A stretch of DNA of 53,332 bases from an uncultured Clostridium sp. (GCF_900547735.1 NZ_URHZ01000035.1:1-53332); one strand, 5' to 3'; counted from the first letter of the stretch, positions 32,263 through 41,359 are shown. Notes: generated by a model not told the origin, from the sequence alone. Translations and numbers: made by a program.

Positions 32263-34089
32263 ATGAAGAAAATGAAGAAGCTCGCTGCTCTTTTCTGTGC
32301 ATCCTGTATGGTTGTCACAGCGCTTGCAGGCTGCGGCAAAAAGGAAACTTCACAGACGGCGGAAACAGGCAGCGCCGTAACGGAGAAGGCTGCGGAGGGC
32401 TCAGGAGATCTGATTGCCCTTATCACAATGGATTCTATCGACCAGCACTGGGTAACCCTGAATGAGGGAGCTCAGAAGGAAGCAAAGGCACTGGGCGTAA
32501 CCGTTCAGTTCATGGCTCCGAATACAAAAGACGACGCACAGCAGATCGAGTGTGTAAACAACGCGGTATCAGCCGGTGCGAAAGCAATTATCGTAGCTGC
32601 CAACGGTCCGGACGCCATCTCTTCCGCACTGAAAGAGGCTGCATCGGCAGGCGTAAAAATTGTCTATGTTGACTCACCGGCCAACGTAGAGGCAGAAGCA
32701 ACCTTCTCAACCGACAATAAGGCGGCAGGAAAGACGGCCGGCGACGAGATGTTAAAGGCTCTTAAGGCAGCAGGCGTAACAACCGGTTCCATCGGCGTTA
32801 TCAACGTAAACGCAGCAACCGATTCCTGTGTTATGCGTGAAGAGGGATTCCGCTCCGCATTTGAGGGAACAGACTATACAATTCTTGAAACACAGTACGG
32901 CGAGGGCGATGCAGCCAAATCCCAGAGTATCGCAGAGAACTACATTACTCAGGGCGTAGTCGGCATCTTCGGCTGTAACGAAGGTTCCACAACAGGCGCG
33001 GGCAATGCCATCAAAGCTTCCGGCAAAGACGGAATCATCGGCGTTGGTTTTGACAAGTCGGATGCAATCCTCGGCTTAATCGATGACGGATACTTACTCT
33101 GCACAATGGCTCAGAATCCGGACGTAATGGGTTCAGAGGGCGTAAAGGCAGCAGTAGCGGCTATCGGCGGAGAGAGCCTGGGCGGAAAAGTGACGGATAC
33201 AGGCGTTTCCGTATTAACAGCAGGTGCAGCGGCAGGCGCGGCAGCAGCTCCGGCAAAAGCCAGCAAAGAATGGAAAGTTGCCCTTATTACCATGGACTCT
33301 ATCGACCAGCACTGGGTAACATTAAATGAAGGCGCACAGAAAAAGGCAGCAGAACTGGGCGTGTCCGTAACATTTATGTCCCCGAACACAAAAGACGATG
33401 CACAGCAGATCGAGTGTGTCAATAATGCAGTGGCAGGCGGCTACAATGCAATCATGGTAGCGGCCAACGGTCCGGACGCCATCTCTTCCGCACTGAAAGA
33501 GGCGGCATCGGCAGGCGTAAAAATTGTCTATGTCGACTCACCGGCCAACGTAGAGGCAGAAGCAACCTTCTCAACCGACAACAAGGCGGCAGGAAAGACA
33601 GCCGGAGAAGAAATGTTAAAAGCTCTCAAAGATGCAGGCGTAACAACCGGTTCCATCGGCGTTATCAATGTAAACGCAGCAACCGATTCCTGTGTTATGC
33701 GTGAAGAGGGATTCCGTTCCGCATTTGAGGGAACAGACTATACAATTCTTGAAACACAGTACGGCGAGGGCGATGCAGCCAAATCCCAGAGTATCGCAGA
33801 GAACTATATCACTCAGGGCGTAGTCGGCATCTTCGGCTGTAACGAAGGTTCCACAACAGGCGCAGGAAACGCAATCAAGGCAGCAGGCAAAGATGGCATT
33901 ATCGGCGTAGGTTTCGATAAGTCGGATGCAATCCTCGGCTTAATCGACGACGGATACTTACTCTGCACAATGGCTCAGAATCCAGACGTAATGGGTTCCA
34001 TGGGTGTTGAGGCATGCGTACAGGCTCTGGAAGGCAATTCCCTTGGCGGAGTTGTAAAAGATACTGGCGTTTCCGTACTTAAAAAGTAA
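32263..34089 (+). CDS. Sugar-binding lipoprotein with two fused near-identical periplasmic-binding domains
   Basis: 608 residues, twice the usual length. The signal sequence ends in LAGC with Cys24 as lipidated residue. Residues about 50-323 and 338-608 are two complete Peripla_BP_4 (RbsB-like) domains, joined by an alanine-rich linker (TAGAAAGAAAAPAKASKEWK). The copies align with no gap and an exact period of 288 codons (864 bases). Only a small share of residues differ, and the middle third is almost identical even at base level. Both keep TMDSIDQHW at the start and NVNAATDSCVMREE. Such lipoproteins deliver sugar to RbsC/RbsA permeases. The duplication is recent or kept uniform by gene conversion. 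Confidence 0.92.
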   Translation: MKKMKKLAALFCASCMVVTALAGCGKKETSQTAETGSAVTEKAAEGSGDLIALITMDSIDQHWVTLNEGAQKEAKALGVTVQFMAPNTKDDAQQIECVNNAVSAGAKAIIVAANGPDAISSALKEAASAGVKIVYVDSPANVEAEATFSTDNKAAGKTAGDEMLKALKAAGVTTGSIGVINVNAATDSCVMREEGFRSAFEGTDYTILETQYGEGDAAKSQSIAENYITQGVVGIFGCNEGSTTGAGNAIKASGKDGIIGVGFDKSDAILGLIDDGYLLCTMAQNPDVMGSEGVKAAVAAIGGESLGGKVTDTGVSVLTAGAAAGAAAAPAKASKEWKVALITMDSIDQHWVTLNEGAQKKAAELGVSVTFMSPNTKDDAQQIECVNNAVAGGYNAIMVAANGPDAISSALKEAASAGVKIVYVDSPANVEAEATFSTDNKAAGKTAGEEMLKALKDAGVTTGSIGVINVNAATDSCVMREEGFRSAFEGTDYTILETQYGEGDAAKSQSIAENYITQGVVGIFGCNEGSTTGAGNAIKAAGKDGIIGVGFDKSDAILGLIDDGYLLCTMAQNPDVMGSMGVEACVQALEGNSLGGVVKDTGVSVLKK

Positions 34090-34154
34090 TGATTTAACCG
34101 TTTTATAACTATCATTTCCCGGATTCCCCTAAAGGGGACGGAGAGTGAACAGGC

Positions 34155-34185
34155 AAAAACGCCGAACCGGAGGCTCGGCGTTTTT
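34155..34185. terminator. Terminator after the binding-protein gene
   Basis: AAAAACGCCGA (34155-34165) pairs with TCGGCGTTTTT (34175-34185), with A and T runs on both sides. Just upstream is a small palindrome CCCCT-AA-AGGGG around 34126-34137. Confidence 0.85.
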
Positions 34186-34186
34186 G

Positions 34187-34215
34187 TTGAATTGTAATAT
34201 CAGCCATGGTATGAT
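34187..34215 (+). promoter_or_regulatory. Promoter of the isomerase-kinase-YesMN unit
   Basis: TTGAAT (34187-34192), 17 bases, then TATGAT (34210-34215). Its -35 abuts the previous terminator, so the six genes from 34244 to 41166 can be transcribed independently of the ABC genes. Confidence 0.65.
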
Positions 34216-34243
34216 TAAAAGAGAGATTAAGGAGGTTTTTTGT

Positions 34244-34930
34244 ATGAAACGAAGCGAGATCAATGCAGCCTTAAAAGAGATGGAAACGATGGTGAAGGAG
34301 TACCGTTTTGCGGTTCCCCCCTTCTGCAATTTTACACCGGAGGAATGGCGGGAGAAGGGGCATGACTACGACGAGATCCGCGACAATATGCTGGGCTGGG
34401 ATATCACGGATTACGGCCTTGGAAATTTTGATAAGACCGGATTTTCCCTGATTACAATCAGAAACGGCAATCTGAAGATGCGCGACAAATACACAAAATC
34501 TTATGCGGAAAAGCTTCTGTATATCAAGGACGGACAGTATTCCCCGATGCATTTCCACTGGTCCAAGATGGAGGACATTATTAACCGTGGAGGCGGCAAT
34601 GTCCTGATCCGTGTTTACAATTCCACCCCGGAAGAGGATTTAGATAAGGTAAACGACGTCCATGTCCATATCGACGGCAGGGAGATTGTCGTACCGGCAG
34701 GAACCCAGGTGCGCCTGACGCCGGGAGAGAGTATTACGATCTATCCTTATATGTATCATGATTTTGAGGTGGAGAAAGGAACCGGCGCCGTGCTTCTCGG
34801 CGAGGTGAGCCAGTGCAACGACGACAATACCGATAACCGCTTTTACGAGGAGATGGGACGTTTCCCGAAGATCGAGGAGGACGAGGCTCCATACCGCCTG
34901 CTCTGCAACGAGTATCCGGCGGCGGAGTGA
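34244..34930 (+). CDS. D-lyxose/D-mannose ketol-isomerase-like cupin
   Basis: 228 residues from ATG 34244 (AAGGAGG upstream). It matches D-lyxose ketol-isomerase (EC 5.3.1.15) of the YdaE type. The metal site is visible as H-F-H (MHFHWSKMED, about 103-112) with the Glu of KMED and a later His in YMYHDFEVE. The family interconverts D-lyxose and D-xylulose and often D-mannose and D-fructose. The downstream PfkB kinase resembles fructokinase, which favours mannose to fructose to fructose 6-phosphate, or an equivalent route; this is inference. The stop TGA overlaps the next ATG. Confidence 0.87.
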   Translation: MKRSEINAALKEMETMVKEYRFAVPPFCNFTPEEWREKGHDYDEIRDNMLGWDITDYGLGNFDKTGFSLITIRNGNLKMRDKYTKSYAEKLLYIKDGQYSPMHFHWSKMEDIINRGGGNVLIRVYNSTPEEDLDKVNDVHVHIDGREIVVPAGTQVRLTPGESITIYPYMYHDFEVEKGTGAVLLGEVSQCNDDNTDNRFYEEMGRFPKIEEDEAPYRLLCNEYPAAE

Positions 34931-35991
34931 TGGACGGGGGAAAAGAAGCGCTATTTCGTTATTGCGGCAGCATGGAGCAGGCAGCCGGCGTGAGGCGGAT
35001 GACCTATGAGGACGGACGGGCCTCCGGACTCAGGTGCGCCCTGGTTCAAAACGGAACCCTGGAATTTCCGCTGATGCTTGATAAATGCCTGGATCCCGCC
35101 TGGCTCCGTTACCGTGGAACCAACTTAAGCTTCCTTGCCAAACCGGGTCTGCAGGGAAGAAATTCCTACGACACGGCCGGGGAGGAGGCGGTGCGCTCCA
35201 TCATGGGCGGAGCCATGTTCACCTGCGGCCTCGACCATGTCCACGGGTGCAGAATGATAGACGGAACGGAATATCCGACCCACGGCAGAATGAGGACGAC
35301 ACCGGCTGAAAAGGTCGGGATGGATGCCTTTTTCGACGGGGACAGGTACACGGTGCGCGTGACGGGAGAGATGCGTCAGGCAAGGATTTTCGGCGAGAAC
35401 ATGGTTCTTCGCAGAACGGTGGAAACGGTGTACGGTTCTAAGGAGATCCTGTTTCACGATGAAATAGAAAACCAGGGTTTTAAACCGGAACCCCTTTGTT
35501 TCCTATACCACTGCAACGCCGGATATCCCCTTCTGGCGCCGGGCAGCCGTCTGATTCTGCCGGAAGCTTCCTGCGTTCCACGGGATGAAGCGGCGGCACT
35601 GGGGATGGCGGACCGGCTTACTATGGGCCGGGCCGTGGACGGGGAGCCGGAGCAGGTGTTCCAGCATACGCTGGCGTCGGATCGGGATGGGAATACCTTC
35701 GGGGCGTTTGTAAACGACGGTCTGGAACTGGCGCTCTGCATCAGGTGGAATGTAAAGCAGATTCCGTTTATGACCCAGTGGAAGAGCAGCGCATCGGGAG
35801 ACTATGCGATGGCCATGGAGCCGACGAACTGCGGCTTTGACGGAAGGGCCGGACAGACAGGGATGCTGGCGCCTTTTGAGAAACACTGTAATGAGATCCG
35901 CTTCTGCATTGCCGACGGGCGTGCGCAGATAGCGGATCTGGAAGAAGAATGCAGGGCTTTGATGGATATTAAGAAAAGGCAGACGGGGTGA
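34930..35991 (+). CDS. DUF4432 aldose-1-epimerase-like protein
   Basis: 353 residues from ATG 34930, overlapping the stop of the isomerase gene (GTG 34927 is an alternative). The fold is that of galactose mutarotase-like proteins; a DHVHG segment near residue 100 and H-C-N-A-G-Y-P (about 195) mark the sugar-binding cleft. DUF4432 members occur in many sugar loci and probably interconvert anomers or similar. The gene is tightly coupled to the kinase that follows. Confidence 0.82.
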   Translation: MDGGKEALFRYCGSMEQAAGVRRMTYEDGRASGLRCALVQNGTLEFPLMLDKCLDPAWLRYRGTNLSFLAKPGLQGRNSYDTAGEEAVRSIMGGAMFTCGLDHVHGCRMIDGTEYPTHGRMRTTPAEKVGMDAFFDGDRYTVRVTGEMRQARIFGENMVLRRTVETVYGSKEILFHDEIENQGFKPEPLCFLYHCNAGYPLLAPGSRLILPEASCVPRDEAAALGMADRLTMGRAVDGEPEQVFQHTLASDRDGNTFGAFVNDGLELALCIRWNVKQIPFMTQWKSSASGDYAMAMEPTNCGFDGRAGQTGMLAPFEKHCNEIRFCIADGRAQIADLEEECRALMDIKKRQTG

Positions 35992-35996
35992 GAATC

Positions 35997-36947
35997 ATGT
36001 ATGATGTAACGGCAATTGGAGAATTATTAATCGATTTTGCGGCGCTTTCCACGGATGAGGCGGGATACCCGACGATGAAAGCCAACCCGGGCGGGGCGCC
36101 GGGGAATTTCCTGGCGGCGCTGAGCGCCTATGGGGCAAAAACCGCATTTCTGGGAAAGGTCGGTGATGATGCCTTCGGAAAACTTCTTCGGAAGACCATG
36201 GCCGATGCGGGAATCGAGACAAGGGGCATTGTGACGGACGGTACGGTATTTACCACCCTTGCCTTTGTCACATTCAGCCCGGATGGGGACCGTTCCTTCA
36301 GCTTTGCCAGAAAGCCGGGAGCCGATACAAGGCTTCTCTTTGAAGAACTTAATCTGGCGCTGATTGACGAGGCAAAGGTGTTCCATTTCGGAACTTTGAG
36401 CCTGACGGATGAGCCGGTCCGTACGACGACGCAGAAGGCGGTGGCCTATGCAAAGGAAAAGGGGAAAATTATCACCTTTGATCCGAACCTGCGTCCTCCG
36501 CTGTGGAGTTCCATGGAAGAAGCGAGAGAGCAGATCCTGTGGGGGCTTTTGAACGCGGACGTCGTCAAGATCAGCGATGAGGAAGTGGAATTCCTGTGGG
36601 GTATTACCGATGAGAAGCAAGCGGCGGCCAAACTGCTGGATGAATACGGAGTTAAGCTTGCGATGATAACGCTGGGGCCGAAGGGAGCGTATCTGGCGAA
36701 TAAGAACGGCGGAGCATCGGCGGTATGCCCGGCCGTAAAACCGATCGATACGACGGGAGCGGGAGATATCTTCGGCGGCAGCGCCGTTTCGCGTCTCTTA
36801 AAGATTGGGAAGGAGCCGGACTGTCTTGAAGTAGAGGAACTGGCGGCAATCGCGGGATTTGCATCGGCCGCGGCCAGTCTTTCCACCCAGAAGACGGGAG
36901 GGATTCCGAGCATCCCGGCGGAGGCGGAAGTTCTCGCTGTTTTATAA
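35997..36947 (+). CDS. PfkB-family sugar kinase, fructokinase-like
   Basis: 316 residues. I prefer ATG 35997, as MYDVTAIGELLIDF is the common N-terminus; GTG 35988 overlaps the previous stop. The glycine motif GGAPGNFLAALSAYG (about 32-46) binds sugar, and the C-terminal signature DTTGAGDIFGGS (about 250-261) carries the catalytic Asp. It resembles ScrK-type fructokinases, which make fructose 6-phosphate from ATP and fructose. Another ketose is possible. Confidence 0.87.
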   Translation: MYDVTAIGELLIDFAALSTDEAGYPTMKANPGGAPGNFLAALSAYGAKTAFLGKVGDDAFGKLLRKTMADAGIETRGIVTDGTVFTTLAFVTFSPDGDRSFSFARKPGADTRLLFEELNLALIDEAKVFHFGTLSLTDEPVRTTTQKAVAYAKEKGKIITFDPNLRPPLWSSMEEAREQILWGLLNADVVKISDEEVEFLWGITDEKQAAAKLLDEYGVKLAMITLGPKGAYLANKNGGASAVCPAVKPIDTTGAGDIFGGSAVSRLLKIGKEPDCLEVEELAAIAGFASAAASLSTQKTGGIPSIPAEAEVLAVL

Positions 36948-36966
36948 TTGTTATGGGGGAGGGCGT

Positions 36967-38556
36967 ATGATAAGAGTGATTATAGCGGATGATGAAAAGC
37001 TGATCTGCCGCCTTGTGCAGGCCCTGGCCGACTGGGATGCGCTGGGAATGGAAGTGGCGGGAACTGCCGAAAACGGATTGGAGGCCCTGGAACTGGTAGA
37101 ATCTCTGGAGCCTGATATCCTGATCACGGATATCAGAATGCCCGGGTGCGACGGCCTGGAGCTGATCAGGCGTGCAAAAGAGCTCAGGCCGCAGCTGGAA
37201 GTCGTGATTATCAGCGGCTATGCTCATTTTGAGTATGCGCAGAGTGCAATCCAGTACGGCGTCGGTAATTATCTTTTGAAACCGATTAAAAAGGATGAAC
37301 TGATGGAAACCCTGCGGAAGATGGGAGAACGGTGTGAGGCGCGTTTTCAGAGGGAGGAGGGAGCGGCAAAACATCATCAGAACAGCCAGAAGGATTTGAG
37401 GCGCCTCCGGAGCAGCCTGGTGAAGGATCTGCTCTCGCCGAATCCGCCTCATCTGACGGAAGAAACGCTGCGCGATACCTACCATTTTCAGACGCAGGGC
37501 AATACCTACCAGATTTTCATGCTGAAAATCGACTGTGATATCAGGAAAATGGGAGGTTCCCCATATGAGATACTGCAGGAAAAGGCGCGTGAAGTATTTG
37601 AAAACGGCCTTTCCGGTATCTGCCCGGAATACCATCTGTATTTCCAGGATTATACGGGATATGGGATTTTGAATTATGATTTGGAAAAAAGGGCGGAAGT
37701 CAGGCGGAGCCTGAGGGAGTGCCTGAACCTTCTGGATGCGAAGAAGAGTCTTTACGGGGAGGTGGAATTTTCCCTTTCCCTGGGTACTGCGGTGGACGAC
37801 TGCGGCAGACTGGCAGACTCTTTGGAGGATGCGGGAGGCGCATTAATGGAGCGTCTTGTGGAAGGTCCCGGCCGCCTTTTAGAGGGAATTCCGGACGGCT
37901 CGGGAATTGAAAAGCAGAATCTTCTGGATAAGTATGTCAAGGCAACGGAGCATGCAATTGAGGTCTTCAGTGTGGAGGAGGCCTCGTCCGCCTGTAAAAC
38001 ATTATGGCAGTCCGCCATAGAAACCCATAAAATATGCGGCCGTGAGCTCTTCGAACTGGTTCTTTCGGCCGGACACCTCTTTGTGGCGCGCTGCGCCGTC
38101 AGCAATGTGGAGGGAATGAAACAGGATTTTGAGTACCGCTGCCGCCAATGTTGCAGGGGGGAGGAGCTGTTTAAACAGTTGGAAGAGATACAGGAAGTAC
38201 TGATTGCGGAAACAGGTGAGCTTCGTAAGAGTGAGGCGGGCCGGCCCGTCAGAATGGCCAAACAGTACGTGATGCAGCATTTTCATGAGCCGATTACGCT
38301 GGAGGATGTCTGTGAGGCGGCCGGGTTCAGCGTCAGCTATTTCAGCGTCCTGTTTAAAAAGGAAACCGGAGAAGGTTTTGCCAAATACCTGACCAGGGTC
38401 AGGATGGACGAGGCAAAGCGGCTTCTGCGGGAGACGAATATGCCGGTGGCGGAGATTTGTGAGAGGGTGGGATACAGCGACAGGAAACATTTTACCCATA
38501 CCTTCCACAAGGTTGCGGGGCTGAATCCCGCGGAATACAGGAAACTGTACGGCTGA
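36967..38556 (+). CDS. YesN-type AraC-family response regulator
   Basis: 529 residues from ATG 36967, with GGGGAGGG upstream. Receiver domain about 1-120 with acidic pocket D8-D9, phosphoacceptor D55 (LITDIRMP) and Lys in YLLKPIKK. A long middle region links to the two AraC helix-turn-helix motifs (about 425-529: ITLEDVCEAAGFSVSYFSVL and VAEICERVGYSDRKHFTHTF). These regulators activate sugar uptake or degradation genes. The cognate kinase gene follows 64 bases later. Confidence 0.9.
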   Translation: MIRVIIADDEKLICRLVQALADWDALGMEVAGTAENGLEALELVESLEPDILITDIRMPGCDGLELIRRAKELRPQLEVVIISGYAHFEYAQSAIQYGVGNYLLKPIKKDELMETLRKMGERCEARFQREEGAAKHHQNSQKDLRRLRSSLVKDLLSPNPPHLTEETLRDTYHFQTQGNTYQIFMLKIDCDIRKMGGSPYEILQEKAREVFENGLSGICPEYHLYFQDYTGYGILNYDLEKRAEVRRSLRECLNLLDAKKSLYGEVEFSLSLGTAVDDCGRLADSLEDAGGALMERLVEGPGRLLEGIPDGSGIEKQNLLDKYVKATEHAIEVFSVEEASSACKTLWQSAIETHKICGRELFELVLSAGHLFVARCAVSNVEGMKQDFEYRCRQCCRGEELFKQLEEIQEVLIAETGELRKSEAGRPVRMAKQYVMQHFHEPITLEDVCEAAGFSVSYFSVLFKKETGEGFAKYLTRVRMDEAKRLLRETNMPVAEICERVGYSDRKHFTHTFHKVAGLNPAEYRKLYG

Positions 38557-38620
38557 GTAACTGAAATGAAGATATGATAAACGGATTCTTTGGTGACAGG
38601 AAGGGAAGGAGAATACTTAA

Positions 38621-39670
38621 ATGGATAGAAAGAAGACAAAATTTCTGTCGTACAGAGTATCGGCGCTGGCCGTATCGGGTGCGCTTCTGATCCTCTTTCT
38701 GCTGCTCATGTGCCTGAAAATGATTATTTTTGAGGAGGCGCCTTTGTGGCCGTTCTTTCTGGCGCTGGCCGTGTTCCTCTGCCTGATTGGCGCGTCTTTT
38801 TACTATGTGGTCAAACCGTATCTGAGGTTTGAGAAGACAATGAGGCTTTTTACGGATGGGTATACGACAATGGAGATAGGCGATTTGTACGACGTCGCGC
38901 CTACTCCGGCCGGATACCGCCTGCTGGAGCGGATGACGGATATGATGGATTCGTCGGAGCTTTTGAAGCTGAATAAGAGGCAGGCCCAGTACCTGGCTCT
39001 GCAGAACCAGATTAATCCCCATTTCCTATACAATACGCTGGAGAGCATCCGGAGTGAGGCGCTCATCGCAGGGCTGGACAGTGTGGCGGAGATGACGGAA
39101 GCGCTCGCCACATTTTTCCGCTATACCATCAGTAAGGTGGAAAACCTGGTGTCCGTGGAGGAGGAGCTTCAGAACTGTGAGACGTATTTCAGGATCCAGC
39201 AGTACCGGTTCGGCACGCGCCTGAGCCTGTCGGTGGAGTGTGATCCCGACGATCGGGAAGAGATTTACTGCTGCCGTCTGCCGAAGCTTACGATGCAGCC
39301 GATCCTGGAAAACAGTATTATCCATGGGACGGAGTGCAAAATCGGGAGCGGTCATCTGACCATCCATCTGGAACGCAGCGGAAAACGTCTGCTGATCCGG
39401 ATTTCCGACGACGGAGTCGGGATGGACGAGGCGTCCCTGGCAAGAATGAACGAGCGCCTTGAGAAGAGCGGCCGGGCATTTGCATCACAGAATACGGAGA
39501 CCAAGGGAGGAATTGCCCTTGTCAATGTAAATAACAGGATCCATCTGCTGTTTGGCGAGGAATACGGACTCCACGTATTTTCTATGCCCGGGGTGGGGAC
39601 GGATGTGGAGATATCACTTCCTGCCATCACGAGTGACAGGGAAATCAAGAACAAAGAGGCATTGAAATAA
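38621..39670 (+). CDS. YesM-type histidine kinase lacking an extracellular sensor domain
   Basis: 349 residues. Two membrane spans (about 13-36 and 43-64) are joined by only about six residues (FEEAPLWP region). YesM kinases usually have an extracellular domain of roughly 200-250 residues here; none is present. The His_kinase domain has His134 in QINPHFLYNTL, an N-box PILENSIIHG and glycine box DDGVGMDE. ATG follows GGAAGGAG. The sensor input must come through the membrane or from a partner. The gene ends one base into the next start; that next gene encodes a pseudo-ABC ATPase. Confidence 0.9.
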   Translation: MDRKKTKFLSYRVSALAVSGALLILFLLLMCLKMIIFEEAPLWPFFLALAVFLCLIGASFYYVVKPYLRFEKTMRLFTDGYTTMEIGDLYDVAPTPAGYRLLERMTDMMDSSELLKLNKRQAQYLALQNQINPHFLYNTLESIRSEALIAGLDSVAEMTEALATFFRYTISKVENLVSVEEELQNCETYFRIQQYRFGTRLSLSVECDPDDREEIYCCRLPKLTMQPILENSIIHGTECKIGSGHLTIHLERSGKRLLIRISDDGVGMDEASLARMNERLEKSGRAFASQNTETKGGIALVNVNNRIHLLFGEEYGLHVFSMPGVGTDVEISLPAITSDREIKNKEALK

Positions 39671-41166
39671 TGAGGGAAGAAACACTGAGAATGGAGCGGG
39701 TCACATACCGGGAAAACGGCGTGACCCAGTTGGAAAATTTCAGCATGTCGATCCGGGCGGGGGAGATTCTTGGACTCATGCCCGTGAACCGCCATGGGAT
39801 TTCTGCGCTCATCAAGCTTCTCAGGCAGAACCTTCCGCTTCACTACGGATATGTTTATTATCATGAGAAACTGGTGAACCACTGGCGCTTTTTAGACTCG
39901 GGGACAAACCGGTTAAGCGTAATCCAGAATAAGAGTTGTCTGGCCGAGGGCCTCACGGTGGCAGACAATATTTTTGTGCTGCGTCCCGGGTTCAGAAAGC
40001 GGCTGATGCAGCCGAAGGTATTGAGGCAGCAGCTCCAGCCGTTTCTGGAGGACATCGATATGGACATCGACGCGGATGCCTATATCGAGGAACTGTCTCC
40101 CTTTAAGCGGTTTGTCGTGGAGCTTTTAAAAGCGGTTGTGGCAGGGAATTATCTTGTGGTCCTGGATGATATCAGCTCTTTTATCAGTGACGTGGAGCTT
40201 CAGAAACTGCACCGGATTATCCGCCATTATGCCGATCAGGGGATGTCGTTTCTCTATGTCGCCCCCCATTATGAGGAAGTAAAGCAGATCTGCGACCGCA
40301 CGGCCGTGATGCAGAACGGCCAGATTATCAAATATTTCATGTTCTCGGAGCATATTCCGGATACCTATATGTACCGGTGGACGAAAGGGTTTGACAGGCG
40401 CGTCAGCGAACAGATTTCAAAGAAAACGGTACATCCCGATACGGAGGAGCCGGCCTTTCGGGCGGAGAATCTCTGTTACGGCGAGGTAAAGGACTTAAGT
40501 TTTGCCGTGGCGCCGGGGGAATGCCTGGTATTACAGGATCTCGACAACCGGATTCTGCCGGATCTCCTGGCCGTGCTGTCCGGGGAAAAAAGGGCGGACC
40601 GGGGAAAAATGTGGATTTGCAACGAGGAGTTTAAACAGAAACCGGATCGCCGGATCGCCGTGATACAGGAGGTTCCGGTGCAGACGATGCTGTTTCCCAA
40701 CTTAAGTTACCTGGATAATCTCTGTTTTACCCTGGATCACCGGTTTCACGACGTCTGGCTCAGAAATAAAATCAAGAAGAGCCTGAGACAGGAGTATGCC
40801 GGTCTGCTGGGGGAGGAGGTTTTTGACCTGAGGGTGGAGGAATTGTCCCATAAGCAGAAATATGATTTGATATATATGAGAATCCTGGTCCAGAATCCGA
40901 AGGTGGTTTTCTGCGTCCAGCCGTTTAAGAGGGCGGAGGTCGCCATCCGAATCCATGTCTGGGAGCTTCTCGAACGTTTCCTGGATAAGGGAATCGGCGT
41001 GGTAATACTGGCGGTCAACCTGGCCGATTCACTGGCTCTCGCCGACCGTCTGATCCGTGTGGGCCGGGGGCGGATGATGGAGGAGTACGGCAGGGAGGAC
41101 TTCGGAAACCTTCCGGTCGACGCGCCGTGGCTGTATCTCTATCAGGGCAGGGAAAAACAGGAATGA
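39670..41166 (+). CDS. Degenerate double ABC-ATPase (pseudo-ATPase) coupled to YesMN
   Basis: 498 residues with the two-domain layout of RbsA/MglA-type ATPases. In the first domain, Walker A should be GXXGXGKS/T but reads M-P-V-N-R-H-G-I-S (about 37-45), the signature reads L-S-P-F-K (142-146), and Walker B ends V-V-L-D-D (163-167). In the second domain, the Walker A region reads L-Q-D-L-D-N-R-I (288-295), the signature reads L-S-H-K-Q, and Walker B reads V-V-F-C-V-Q. ATP hydrolysis is therefore unlikely. ATG overlaps the stop of the kinase gene, so it is part of that signalling unit. It may sit on a sugar permease and report its state to the sensor-less kinase. That role is inference. Confidence 0.85.
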   Translation: MREETLRMERVTYRENGVTQLENFSMSIRAGEILGLMPVNRHGISALIKLLRQNLPLHYGYVYYHEKLVNHWRFLDSGTNRLSVIQNKSCLAEGLTVADNIFVLRPGFRKRLMQPKVLRQQLQPFLEDIDMDIDADAYIEELSPFKRFVVELLKAVVAGNYLVVLDDISSFISDVELQKLHRIIRHYADQGMSFLYVAPHYEEVKQICDRTAVMQNGQIIKYFMFSEHIPDTYMYRWTKGFDRRVSEQISKKTVHPDTEEPAFRAENLCYGEVKDLSFAVAPGECLVLQDLDNRILPDLLAVLSGEKRADRGKMWICNEEFKQKPDRRIAVIQEVPVQTMLFPNLSYLDNLCFTLDHRFHDVWLRNKIKKSLRQEYAGLLGEEVFDLRVEELSHKQKYDLIYMRILVQNPKVVFCVQPFKRAEVAIRIHVWELLERFLDKGIGVVILAVNLADSLALADRLIRVGRGRMMEEYGREDFGNLPVDAPWLYLYQGREKQE

Positions 41167-41316
41167 GAACCGGATGTTCCTTTATAGTATCTTTTGGATA
41201 CTATGGAACCCCGCGGTAACTGTCTTACTTTTGGGTACCTATCCCACTTTAAAGTGCGTTCTTTGCAAACGAAGCCAGCTGCTTTATTATGGAATCATAA
41301 GAAGCGGCCGCTTTTA
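41167..41316 (+). other. Spacer with imperfect inverted repeat
   Basis: GTTCCTTTATAGTATC and GATACTATGGAAC (41174-41207) form an inverted repeat with a three-base bulge and no T run. Further right is a GC-rich stem AAGC-GGCC-GCTT (41302-41313) followed by TTATT. No gene is recognised; the region might hold the 3' end of the preceding transcript. Confidence 0.45.
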
Positions 41317-41359
41317 TTGATTGGCAATGAAAAGTCCGCGAAGCGTTCTTTTTGTTGTT
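41317..41359 (+). repeat. 43-bp hairpin repeat, copy 4
   Basis: It begins TTGATTGGCAATGAAAAG and has four differences from copies 2 and 3. The stem CAATGAAAAG/CTTTTTGTTG keeps ten base pairs through compensating wobbles, and GCGAAGC is at the tip. It follows the AAGC-GGCC-GCTT stem within five bases and lies in the leader of the PPOX gene. Confidence 0.85.

Noticed and set aside
32263..34089. Assembly artefact as explanation of the duplicated binding protein
   Set aside because: Copies differ at scattered third positions and at their outer edges, and the linker is unique, which does not fit a simple misassembly. Long reads would settle it.
36652..37635. Minus-strand ORF (327 codons) opposite the kinase and YesN genes
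   Set aside because: It crosses the boundary of two clear plus-strand genes and has no protein-like motif.
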